64,000 nt of DNA, from positions 3,314 to 67,313 of the forward strand of contig CAYXUE010000007.1 of the NCBI GenBank assembly GCA_964467885.1. The letters are read 5' to 3'. Shown piece after piece: positions 32,964 to 40,978 of this stretch. A program made the translations under genes and the position numbers. Numbering within the stretch: position 1 is the first letter of the stretch; the number at the start of each line of letters is the position of its first letter. This DNA is from JAAYYF01 sp964467885. Its GTDB lineage: Bacteria > Deinococcota > Deinococci > Deinococcales > Trueperaceae. The notes under the pieces were generated by a model. It worked only from the letters and a program-made list of their open reading frames with translations. It ran no database searches and was not told the origin of the DNA.

Positions 32964-33737
32964 GTGGATGAAGGGACGGGAAAAATGCTCTCACCTTCAC
33001 GGGCGGTCGACTGGCCCCCTGACGACCTTACGCCCCAACAGTGCAGCCCGGAGCTCAGGCGCCACGTCCTGACCCTGGTTCCCTACTTCACGGGGCTCGA
33101 GGAAGCCGAGTTGGAGGAGGTCCACGGGACCTTCAAGGCGCGTCACATGCTGGCGGGAGACTCCCTGGTGGCGGCCGGTGATCCAGCGGAGACGCTATAC
33201 GTGATCGTAAGTGGGCGCGTGAAGCTGGTGGCCGACGGGCCCAGCGGTGATGAGCTGGTGGTCGACGTACTGGGGCCCGGCGACTACTTCGGTGCGTTGC
33301 CGCTCCTGGGGCAAACCGCCAACGAGCAGCGCGTGGAGGCCATAACCGGCGGCTGCGTGCTGGTGACGGGCACCGAACAGTTCGGTTCGCTGGTGACGAA
33401 GTTCCCCAGCGTGGCTGTGGCGGTGCTGGAGGACGTCAGCGGCCGGCTCCGCAGCGTGCAGGCGCGCCTGCAGGAAGCCACCTCCGCGCCGGTGGAGGCA
33501 CGACTGGCCTCTACCCTGCTAACGCTCAGCGCACGCTTCGGTGCGGACACAGGGGAGGGCCGCACCCTGGGGGCGCCCCTAAGTCAGGAGGACCTGGCGG
33601 CGCTGGTGGGCACCACCCTAGAGACGGTCAACCGCATCCTGGCGGCCTGGCGCCGCAAGGGGTGGGTGGCGACCGGCAGGTTGAAGTTGATGATCCTGGA
33701 ACCTGAGGAGCTCGAGCGGTTGCGCGGTGGGGACTGA
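32964..33737 (+). CDS. Crp/Fnr-family transcriptional regulator
   Basis: 257 aa. The cNMP-binding barrel spans about 35-150 (LAGDSLVAAGDPAETLYVIV, GDYFGALPLLG). The Crp-type winged helix is near 195-240 (LSQEDLAALVGTTLETVNRIL). The C-terminal segment is LMILEPEELERLR. The only cysteine near the N-terminus is in QQCSPEL, so no four-cysteine Fe-S site. It is divergent from the cytochrome c gene, which suggests control of respiration. GTG 32964 is chosen by its promoter; ATG 32985 is possible. Confidence 0.88.
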   Translation: MDEGTGKMLSPSRAVDWPPDDLTPQQCSPELRRHVLTLVPYFTGLEEAELEEVHGTFKARHMLAGDSLVAAGDPAETLYVIVSGRVKLVADGPSGDELVVDVLGPGDYFGALPLLGQTANEQRVEAITGGCVLVTGTEQFGSLVTKFPSVAVAVLEDVSGRLRSVQARLQEATSAPVEARLASTLLTLSARFGADTGEGRTLGAPLSQEDLAALVGTTLETVNRILAAWRRKGWVATGRLKLMILEPEELERLRGGD

Positions 33738-33825
33738 GTAGCGGCTCGGGGAGGTGTAACCGCCGCGATCGTGGGCGGGAAACCGGCCGAAAAGCCTAGA
33801 CTTACCGGTCTATCCCTTGCCGTTC

Positions 33826-33848
33826 AGCCCGTTATGAGCGGGCTTCTC
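33826..33848 (+). terminator. terminator after the Crp/Fnr gene
   Basis: AGCCCG / CGGGCT stem (33826-33831 with 33839-33844), 7-nt loop, then TCTCG. Upstream lies another small inverted repeat TAGAC-N6-GTCTA (33796-33811). Confidence 0.45.
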
Positions 33849-33876
33849 GAACTATAGTCTGCAGCGGAGCCGCAAG

Positions 33877-35634
33877 CTACTTCTTGGCCAGGAACTTGCG
33901 AACTTCAGCCAGCTCACGAGCGTTGAGCACCTGTTCCTTGCTGAGCCAGGCCCTGCGCGCCTGCTGCACCCCGAGCTCCATGCCGGCGAGCTCCTTCTCG
34001 TTATGGGCGTCCGTGCCGATGCTGACCATGAGGCCCCGCTTGCGCGCGGCAATGAGGTTGACGTCCGATAGGTCGAGACGCTGGTACGAAGCGTTGAGTT
34101 CCACGGCCACCTGGTTCTCCCGGCAGGCCTCGAACACCTCCGCTAGGTCCACCGCGTACCCCTCGCGCGCGCCCAGGATGCGGCCGGTCGGGTGGCACAG
34201 GATGTTGACCTGGGGATGGGAGACGGCCTTGACCATGCGGGCGGTCTGCTCCTCGATGGGGAGGGAGAAGTGGGAGTGCACGCTGACCAGCACGATGTCT
34301 AGCTTCTCCAGCCACTCATCCGACAGGTCGAGGGTGCCGTCCTTGAGGATGTCGACCTCCAGTCCGCGCAGTAGGGTTATCCCGGGGTTGGCGGCGGTGA
34401 TCTCGTCCAGCTCCTCCCATTGCCGAGCCAGCTTCTCCTCGTCCAGGCCGCCGGTCATGGCCAGCGCCTTGGAGTGATCCGTGAGGGCCATGTACTCGTA
34501 GCCGCGCTCCATGCACGCGCGCATCATGTCCTCTATAGAGGCGCGGCCGTCCGACCAGGTGCTGTGCATGTGCAGGTCGCCGCGGATGTCCGCCAGCTCC
34601 ACCAGAACTGGCAGTTCGCCTTCCTGGGCGGCCTTGATCTCACCTCTGCCCTCCCTCATCTCGGGTTCGATGTAGGGCAGGCCCAGCTTGGCGTAGATGT
34701 CCTCTTCCGTCTTGCTGGCCAGGCGCTTGCCGCTGGAGAGGGGGCTCTCGCCCTCCTCACCGGTTCCCTCGAACAGCCCGTACTCGGTGAGGTGCCAGCC
34801 CTTGTCGAGCGCCAGCTGCCGCAACTCCACGTTGTGGGACTTGGAGCCGGTGAAATAGAGCAGGGCGGCGCCGAACGATTCGGCCTCCATGACCCGCAGG
34901 TCGACCTCGAGCCCGTTCTTGAGGCGCACGCTGGAGCGGGTATCGCCGCTGCCGAGCACCTCGTCCACGTCCGGGTAAGTGGTGAAGGCCTGGCTGATGG
35001 CCGCGGCGGCCTTGTCGCTATCGGCGATGGCCAGCAGGTCGATGTCGCCCACCGTCTCGCGCCGGCGCCGGTAAGAGCCTGCTACCTCCACCCGTTCGGC
35101 GCCGGGCACCTGCCGCAGGCTTTCCACTAACGGCCGGACTATGGGGTCGATCTCGCCCAGGCGGGCGCGCTCCACGTTGCGGCGGTGCGCCTCGATGCTC
35201 TTGAGGATGGAAGCTTGGCGCTTGGGCCCGAAGCCTGGGAGTTCGCTGAGGCGCCCCTCCTGGGCCGCCTTCTCGAGGGCGTCCACGCTGTCCACCCCGA
35301 GCTCCGTCCAGGCGGCCGAGGCCAGCTTGGGTCCGATGCCCTTGACGCGCATGACCTCTGTGAGGCCGAGGGGGATCTTCTGGCTCAGCTCGGTCAGCTG
35401 GGGCAGCTCGCCCGTCCGGACCATGACCTCCAGCTTCTCCGCTATGTCCTTGCCCACGCCGGGGATCTCCTCGAGGTCCGCGCCGCCGGCGATGAGCGAC
35501 TCGACCTGATCCGAGAGTTCCAGGATGTTGGCCGCGGCGGTGCGGTAGGCGCGGATGCGGAAGCGGTTCTCGCCCGCCAGCTCCTGTAGGTCCGCGAACA
35601 GGTCTAGGTGCCTGGCCAGTTCGGCGTTCGTCAC
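33877..35634 (-). CDS. polX: DNA polymerase X family protein with PHP domain
   Basis: 585 aa, the bacterial PolX architecture. HhH regions (LEEIPGVGKDIAEKLEVMV, VMRVKGIGPKLA, LSELPGFGPKRQ) precede a nucleotidyltransferase palm with GSYRRRRETVGDIDLLAIAD near 185-205. A C-terminal PHP phosphoesterase (about 335-585) has DLHMHSTWSDG, ALTDHSKA and SIGTDAHNEKE, all metal ligands present. Bacterial PolX fills short gaps in base excision repair and has PHP-dependent 3'-5' exonuclease. GTG start 8 bp after the ligA stop, so ligase and gap-filling polymerase are co-expressed. Confidence 0.96.
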   Translation of the reverse strand: MTNAELARHLDLFADLQELAGENRFRIRAYRTAAANILELSDQVESLIAGGADLEEIPGVGKDIAEKLEVMVRTGELPQLTELSQKIPLGLTEVMRVKGIGPKLASAAWTELGVDSVDALEKAAQEGRLSELPGFGPKRQASILKSIEAHRRNVERARLGEIDPIVRPLVESLRQVPGAERVEVAGSYRRRRETVGDIDLLAIADSDKAAAAISQAFTTYPDVDEVLGSGDTRSSVRLKNGLEVDLRVMEAESFGAALLYFTGSKSHNVELRQLALDKGWHLTEYGLFEGTGEEGESPLSSGKRLASKTEEDIYAKLGLPYIEPEMREGRGEIKAAQEGELPVLVELADIRGDLHMHSTWSDGRASIEDMMRACMERGYEYMALTDHSKALAMTGGLDEEKLARQWEELDEITAANPGITLLRGLEVDILKDGTLDLSDEWLEKLDIVLVSVHSHFSLPIEEQTARMVKAVSHPQVNILCHPTGRILGAREGYAVDLAEVFEACRENQVAVELNASYQRLDLSDVNLIAARKRGLMVSIGTDAHNEKELAGMELGVQQARRAWLSKEQVLNARELAEVRKFLAKK

Positions 35635-35642
35635 GTTGCCAC

Positions 35643-37688
35643 CTACCCTTCCTCCGCGGCGACCTCGACGCCCCGCTCGACCAGCATGGCGTGGAAGTCG
35701 TCCTCGCTGAGTACGGCCACACCTAACTCCTCGGCCCGGGTGAGCTTGCTGCCTGCGTTCTCGCCCGCCACGAGGAAGGACGTCTTCTTACTGACGGAGC
35801 CCGAGGCTCTGGCCCCGAGGCTCTGCACCAGCGCCTCGGCGTCCTGGCGCGTCATGCGCTCCAGGCTCCCGGTGAACACGAACGTGAGGCCCTCCAGCAC
35901 GTCCGAGCCGGACGCCTCCTGCACGGCCTCCTCCTGAGGGGTGACCCGGGCCAACAGCTCGTCCAGCACCTCCATGTTGTGCGGCTCGTTGAAGAAGCCG
36001 TGGATCTGCTCGGCCATGACCTGACCGATGCCGTCGATGCTCTGTAGCTCCTCGACTGTGGTGCTACGCAGCTTCTCGAAGCTGCCGTACGTGCTGGCCA
36101 GGAGCCGGGCGACGGAGGCGCCGACCTCGGGTATGCCCAGCCCGTAGAGGAAGCGTGGCAGGGCGGGTGAGCGCGAGGCCTCGATGGCCTCCCAGAGCTT
36201 GGTGGCCGAGCGTTCGGCGAAGCCCTCGAGCGGTTCGATCTTCTCCGGCGTCAGGTCGTAGAGCTCGTGGAAGCGCGTGACCAGCCCGCGCTCCACCAGC
36301 TGGTGCACGGTGCGTTCTCCCAAGCCTTCTATGTCGAGGCCGCCGCGACTGCCGTAGTGCGTTAGGCGACCCACGAGCTGGGCAGGGCAGTCGAATGAGT
36401 TGGGGCAGACGGTGTAAGGCCCGCGGCGACCGAGCTCGGTGCCGCAGCTGGGGCAGTGGGTGGGCATGGCGAACGGCTGACCACGCTCGGCGCCCGTCTC
36501 AACCACCTCGACCACCTGGGGGATGACGTCACCGGCGCGCTCCACGCGCACGGTGTCGCCTTCGCGGATGTCCTTGCGCTGGATGTCGTCGATGTTGTGC
36601 AGGTTGGCGCGGCTGACGGTTACGCCGCCGATGTTCACGGGCCTCAGCATGGCGATGGGCGTGACGACCCCGGTGCGGCCAACGCTGGGGACGATGCTGA
36701 GCAGCTCGCTGACTTCCTTGCGAGGCTGGAACTTGACAGCGTAGGCCCAGCGCGGGTGGTGGGCGGTGCTGCCCAAGCGCTCGCGGACGGCCAGGTCCTG
36801 CAGTTTCACGACCACGCCGTCGACCTCGTACCACAGCTCGTCGCGCTCCTCCACCATCTTGTTGAAGTAGGCGAGTATGCCCTCCACGTCGTCGGCGACG
36901 TCGTTGTCGGGGTTGATGGGCAGCCCCCACTCGGCCATGGCTTGCAACATGTCCGAGTGCGTGGCGAAGTCGCCGCCGGCCAGTACGTCGTAGCAGTAGA
37001 GGGTGAGGGGCCGGGAGGCGGTGAGGCTGGGATCGAGCTGCCGAACGCTGCCGGCCGCCGCGTTGCGCGGGTTGGCGAACGGCTGCTTGCCCTGGTTTAT
37101 CAGTTCGGCGTTGACGTCGTCGAAGGAGTGGATGGGCAGGAAGATCTCGCCACGGATGCCCAGCAGCGGAGGAACGGCTGCCCCGGAGGTGCGCAGCCGC
37201 AGCGGCACCGAACGGATGGTGCGCACGTTGGCCGTGATGACCTCGCCCTGCTCGCCGTCGCCGCGGGTCACGGCCCTGACCAGGAGGCCGTCCTCGTAGA
37301 CCAGTTCCACGCTGAGGCCGTCGATCTTGGGCTCAAGCGAGTAGCTGACGGCGGCCTCCTCGTCGACAGCGGCCACGGCGCGCCTGAGACGCTGGTCGAA
37401 GGCGCGGAGGTCCTCCTCACGGGCGCTGGAGTCGAGGCTGAGCATGGGGCTTAGGTGCGTGGCGGTCTCGAACCCTTCAAGCGGGGCACCGCCGACCCTC
37501 TGCGAGGGGGAGTCGGGCGTGATGAGCTCGGGGTTGGCTTCCTCCAGTTGGCGCAGTTGCCGCATGAGGTCGTCGTACTCGGCGTCCGATATCTCCGGGC
37601 TGTCGAGGACGTGGTAGCGGTAGTTGTGATGATGAAGTTGCTCGCGCAACTGCTCGATCTGGTCGACTACGCCTGGCGACTTGCTCAT
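35643..37688 (-). CDS. ligA: NAD+-dependent DNA ligase
   Basis: 681 aa, complete LigA. It has the Ia domain (HNYRYHVLDSPEISDAEYDD), the adenylation lysine in LEPKIDGLSVEL near 122, RGDGEQGE, and the OB fold. A four-cysteine zinc finger (CPSC...CPNSFDC) near 410-435 is followed by HhH repeats (DIEGLGERT, GLGIPEVGASVARLLA, IDGIGQVMA) and a C-terminal BRCT (about 600-681, FVFTGSLERMTRQDAE). It seals nicks in replication and repair. ATG 37688 has TACTAT ending 6 nt upstream and no Shine-Dalgarno. First gene of the ligA-polX unit. Confidence 0.98.
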   Translation of the reverse strand: MSKSPGVVDQIEQLREQLHHHNYRYHVLDSPEISDAEYDDLMRQLRQLEEANPELITPDSPSQRVGGAPLEGFETATHLSPMLSLDSSAREEDLRAFDQRLRRAVAAVDEEAAVSYSLEPKIDGLSVELVYEDGLLVRAVTRGDGEQGEVITANVRTIRSVPLRLRTSGAAVPPLLGIRGEIFLPIHSFDDVNAELINQGKQPFANPRNAAAGSVRQLDPSLTASRPLTLYCYDVLAGGDFATHSDMLQAMAEWGLPINPDNDVADDVEGILAYFNKMVEERDELWYEVDGVVVKLQDLAVRERLGSTAHHPRWAYAVKFQPRKEVSELLSIVPSVGRTGVVTPIAMLRPVNIGGVTVSRANLHNIDDIQRKDIREGDTVRVERAGDVIPQVVEVVETGAERGQPFAMPTHCPSCGTELGRRGPYTVCPNSFDCPAQLVGRLTHYGSRGGLDIEGLGERTVHQLVERGLVTRFHELYDLTPEKIEPLEGFAERSATKLWEAIEASRSPALPRFLYGLGIPEVGASVARLLASTYGSFEKLRSTTVEELQSIDGIGQVMAEQIHGFFNEPHNMEVLDELLARVTPQEEAVQEASGSDVLEGLTFVFTGSLERMTRQDAEALVQSLGARASGSVSKKTSFLVAGENAGSKLTRAEELGVAVLSEDDFHAMLVERGVEVAAEEG

Positions 37689-37694
37689 GACGTC

Positions 37695-37700
37695 ATAGTA
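37695..37700 (-). promoter_or_regulatory. -10 TACTAT of ligA
   Basis: Good -10 6 nt before the ATG; leaderless layout. Confidence 0.5.
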
Positions 37701-37773
37701 CGCGGAGTTCGGAGCGGGCCGAGGCCTCTCTCGCGCGGGTGAGGGGCGCGCTGACGAGGGGGCAGGCCGGCAG

Positions 37774-38067
37774 CTAGCGGTGGGCTATGTCTCGTTGGGC
37801 GTTCTCGAGCCAGGCGGGCCGGGAGACCGGGTCCGCCACCGGCACCTGCTTGCTGATGACGGGGAGCGGTGCTGGGCGCGGGCGCGCGCCGCTGCGGCGC
37901 GGAGAGGTGGACGCCAACGGCATGCCGCCTCCTCCCCCATTGTGGATGGACCTGAGGGAACGGCGCTCGAGCCAAGCTTCCACAGCGTCGTGAACGGCCA
38001 CGAACAGCGCCGTGAGGAGACCCAAGCCTGCGAAGAGGAGCGTGATGCTGAGCGCCGTGATCATCAT
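37774..38067 (-). CDS. small single-pass membrane protein
   Basis: 97 aa. Membrane helix at about 3-27 (ITALSITLLFAGLGLLTALF), then a short helix and a glycine and proline-rich, basic cytoplasmic tail ending in RPAWLENAQRDIAHR. No family recognised. The frame is open to 38115, but I start at ATG 38067: TATGGT ends 6 nt upstream, and a longer start would run through the palindrome at 38076-38098. It lies upstream of ligA in the same direction, with a separate ligA promoter. Confidence 0.65.
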   Translation of the reverse strand: MMITALSITLLFAGLGLLTALFVAVHDAVEAWLERRSLRSIHNGGGGGMPLASTSPRRSGARPRPAPLPVISKQVPVADPVSRPAWLENAQRDIAHR

Positions 38068-38073
38068 GCAGGC

Positions 38074-38098
38074 ACCATACCTTAGATAATAAGGTATG
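38074..38098 (-). promoter_or_regulatory. -10 TATGGT overlapped by a 9-bp palindrome
   Basis: CATACCTTA-GATAA-TAAGGTATG (38076-38098), perfect 9-bp arms, overlaps the -10 (38074-38079) of the small membrane protein. A repressor bound here would block RNA polymerase. The regulator is not identified. Confidence 0.5.
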
Positions 38099-38287
38099 AA
38101 TGTGAGGGTGCCCACATGTGAGCACCGGGTTGGTGACTAACACGCCCGAAGTGTAGCGGGGGTGACCGGTACATCCAGCACATGCCATATGAATAGCCCA
38201 CACACGGTAGGCTACTGCCCTCCTACGTCACCTACTGCCGCAGGCAGGTCGTACACTCGCATCACACTTACGGCTTTGGGGGCCTGA

Positions 38288-40978
38288 ATGCGCCGCACTA
38301 CATACGTCGTCTCCGATCGCTTGGCAGTTCGTCGCGTCCGCGACGAGGTAGCCCGAGAACGCCTGCTGGGGCACCGGGTTCTCACCCTGGCCGGGCTGAC
38401 TGCGCGCCTGGCTGGCGGTTTCGTAGGCAGCGTCAGCGCCGGCCAGGTACGGCGGGCTCTGCGCCAGCCGCCCATGGCTAGACTGCATGACCTGGCGCGT
38501 ATAGCCGATCTGCCGGGCTTCGCTCAAGCCGCCAGCGCAACCCTAAGCGCGGTTTGGCATGCGGGCATAGACGTGGAGGCTCGCGCAGCCGCTCCGGGTG
38601 CCGACGTCCGCTGGTCGGAACTGGCGGCGTTGCAGGAGCATGTGCGCGCCGCCGCTCCCCGCGGCGCGCTGCTACCGCCGGAACTGGTGGCCGCCGCCAT
38701 GGCGCGGCTGCACATGGCTCCGCGCCTGCTAGGCCACGTGCAGCTCGAACTGCTCGACGAGGTGCCACCACTCTACCGGCCGCTGCTGGCCAGCCTAGCC
38801 GACGTGGTGTCCACCACGTGGCGGCTCCCGGCCAGGGCGCAAGCCGAGTGGGCCACGGGCACCTCCATACGGTTCCTCGAGACCCCGGCGGCTCAGCCCG
38901 AACTCTCGGTGGAGTCGTGCGCCGACCCCGCGCACGAAGTACTGGTGGCGCTCAGGTGGGTGCGGCGCCTGCTGGTCGACGGCGTTCCGGCCGAGCAGAT
39001 CGCCGTGGCCGCCATCAACACCGTCGTTTACGACGACCACATGCAGAACCTGGCCGCCAGTTCGCGGCTGCCCATCCACTTCGCCAACGGCATCTCGTTC
39101 GTCAGCACGCCCGCCGGGCAGTTCAGCGCGGCCATGGCCGACGCGCTCCTCAACGGGCCCGACCAGCAGCGCGTCCGGCGCCTGATCTCCTGCGCCTACG
39201 GTGCGGAGGACCCGCAGCTCGGCGCCTTGCCCCCGGAATGGTGCGAGGACCTGGCGCCCGACGCTGCCCTGGGAAGCATCGGCCACTGGTCGCGGGCACT
39301 CGGGAAGCTCAGAGAGAAGGCGCCTCGCACGGCCGAGTTGGTGCTTCGTCTCGTTACCGACCTGGCCGCGGGACCGGCCCACGCCGCCACCGTGGCCGAG
39401 AGCTGGCTGACGGGCAAAGCTCAGGAAGCTTGGCGTGTGGCGTTGGCCGAGGGCCCGGCCGAGGCGCTACCCAACTCGTTGCAGCGCATGCGCCTGACCG
39501 ACGACGCTGACCCCGCCAGCAGCGTCATCTGGGCACCCGCCGCCAGCCTGCTCGCCTGGCCCCGCGCCCACGTGCGGCTGCTCGGGCTGTCCGCCCGCTC
39601 CTGGCCGCGGCGCAGCAGCGACGAGGACCCGCTCCTGCCTCAGCGCCTTCTGGGTTCGCAGACGCTGCAGGACCGCACCACCGCCAGGCGCGACACCGAC
39701 CGTTTCTTCGCCCTCGTCTCCCAGACCGCCAACAAGGTGGTGCTCAGCCGCCCGCGCCGCGGCAGTGACGGCCGGAAGCAGAGCATCAGCCCCCTCCTGA
39801 GGGACCTGCCTGCGGACACGCCCACGTTCGAACACCTGCCCCGCGAGGGTACGGAGCACGCGCTCACCGAGGCCGACCGCCGCGCCTCCAACCTGACGGA
39901 ACTCCAACAGGATCCCGCCCTACGCCGCGCGCGCCAGGCGTTCCGCGCGCATTATCACGATGCCAGCCTCACGCCGCACGACGGCGTGGTGCGGGCAGGG
40001 CACCCGGTGGTGAGGCGCGCCCTCGGGCGCCGGCACTCGGCCACTTCGCTGAGGAAACTGCTCCTGAACCCGCACGGTTTCATCGCCAGGTACGGGCTGG
40101 GCTGGGAGGAGCCGCAGCCCGAGGTAGACGTCCTGGATCTGGACGCCGCCAGCCGCGGCTCCCTCATCCACGAGGTGCTGGAGGCCAGCCTCACGGCCGT
40201 GCAACATAGGGGCGGGTTCTCCGACGTGTCCCCGGCGGAACTGGAGCGCATCGTGGCCGAGGCCATGCATGACATCGCTACCCAGTGGGAGCTGACCCGC
40301 CCCGTGCCGCCGAAGGTCGCTTGGCAGTTCGAACTGCGGCGCGCGGCGGACATGGCACTGGAGATGCTGTCGTTCTCCAGCGGTGACGCCGATGGTATGC
40401 GAAGTTACGCGGAGGTCAAGTTCGGTTACGCGGCCCACGAAGCTGATCCGCCCAACGGCTACCCCTGGTGGGCAGGAGCCGACGTCAAGCTGCCCGGCAC
40501 GGAGTTGCGCCTGCGGGGCATAATCGACCGGCTCGACCTCGACCCCGAACGCAAGCTGGTGCGGGTCATCGACTACAAGACCGGCAAACCGCGCAAGGTG
40601 GGCGGCGGCCTGGACCAAGGTGAGGAGCTGCAGCGCACCCTATATACGGTGGCCGTGAAGCAGCTCCTGGGCGAGGAGTACTCGGTGGAGGCGGGCCTGC
40701 TGTTCGCCGGCGCCACGGAGATGGTGGCGCTGGAGGATCCCGCCGCCAGCGTGGAGCAGCTCACCAGCGCGGTGCGGGAAGCCGCGCGATTACTGGAGGA
40801 GGGGCTGGTGGCGCCCGGCCCGGCCATCACCGACGGCTACGAGGAGGCCGTGCTGGCCTACCCCGCTGCGGGACCCGGCTACTACTACCAGGTCAAGCGC
40901 GAGGCGCTGGAGGCGCCGCGCCGCACGCTCGACATGCTGCTTAGAGGCGACCTGGACGGAGAGGGGGCGCAGGCATGA
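38288..40978 (+). CDS. addB: AddB-like PD-(D/E)XK nuclease subunit
   Basis: 896 aa, shorter than Firmicute AddB (about 1160). It begins directly with YVVSDRLAVRRVRDEVARER and has no Walker A motif, so the helicase-like part is inactive as in RecC. The C-terminal nuclease keeps the RecB-type core (GIIDRLDLDPERKLVRVIDYKTGK near 735-775). The four cysteines that hold an Fe-S cluster in B. subtilis AddB are absent: no cysteine occurs in the C-terminal half. Its stop overlaps the addA ATG as ATGA. Role: double-strand-break end processing. Confidence 0.85.
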   Translation: MRRTTYVVSDRLAVRRVRDEVARERLLGHRVLTLAGLTARLAGGFVGSVSAGQVRRALRQPPMARLHDLARIADLPGFAQAASATLSAVWHAGIDVEARAAAPGADVRWSELAALQEHVRAAAPRGALLPPELVAAAMARLHMAPRLLGHVQLELLDEVPPLYRPLLASLADVVSTTWRLPARAQAEWATGTSIRFLETPAAQPELSVESCADPAHEVLVALRWVRRLLVDGVPAEQIAVAAINTVVYDDHMQNLAASSRLPIHFANGISFVSTPAGQFSAAMADALLNGPDQQRVRRLISCAYGAEDPQLGALPPEWCEDLAPDAALGSIGHWSRALGKLREKAPRTAELVLRLVTDLAAGPAHAATVAESWLTGKAQEAWRVALAEGPAEALPNSLQRMRLTDDADPASSVIWAPAASLLAWPRAHVRLLGLSARSWPRRSSDEDPLLPQRLLGSQTLQDRTTARRDTDRFFALVSQTANKVVLSRPRRGSDGRKQSISPLLRDLPADTPTFEHLPREGTEHALTEADRRASNLTELQQDPALRRARQAFRAHYHDASLTPHDGVVRAGHPVVRRALGRRHSATSLRKLLLNPHGFIARYGLGWEEPQPEVDVLDLDAASRGSLIHEVLEASLTAVQHRGGFSDVSPAELERIVAEAMHDIATQWELTRPVPPKVAWQFELRRAADMALEMLSFSSGDADGMRSYAEVKFGYAAHEADPPNGYPWWAGADVKLPGTELRLRGIIDRLDLDPERKLVRVIDYKTGKPRKVGGGLDQGEELQRTLYTVAVKQLLGEEYSVEAGLLFAGATEMVALEDPAASVEQLTSAVREAARLLEEGLVAPGPAITDGYEEAVLAYPAAGPGYYYQVKREALEAPRRTLDMLLRGDLDGEGAQA

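Noticed and set aside
36456..37454. 332-codon plus-strand frame inside ligA
   Set aside because: Antisense to conserved ligase domains; Gly/Val/Asp/His-biased composition without motifs.
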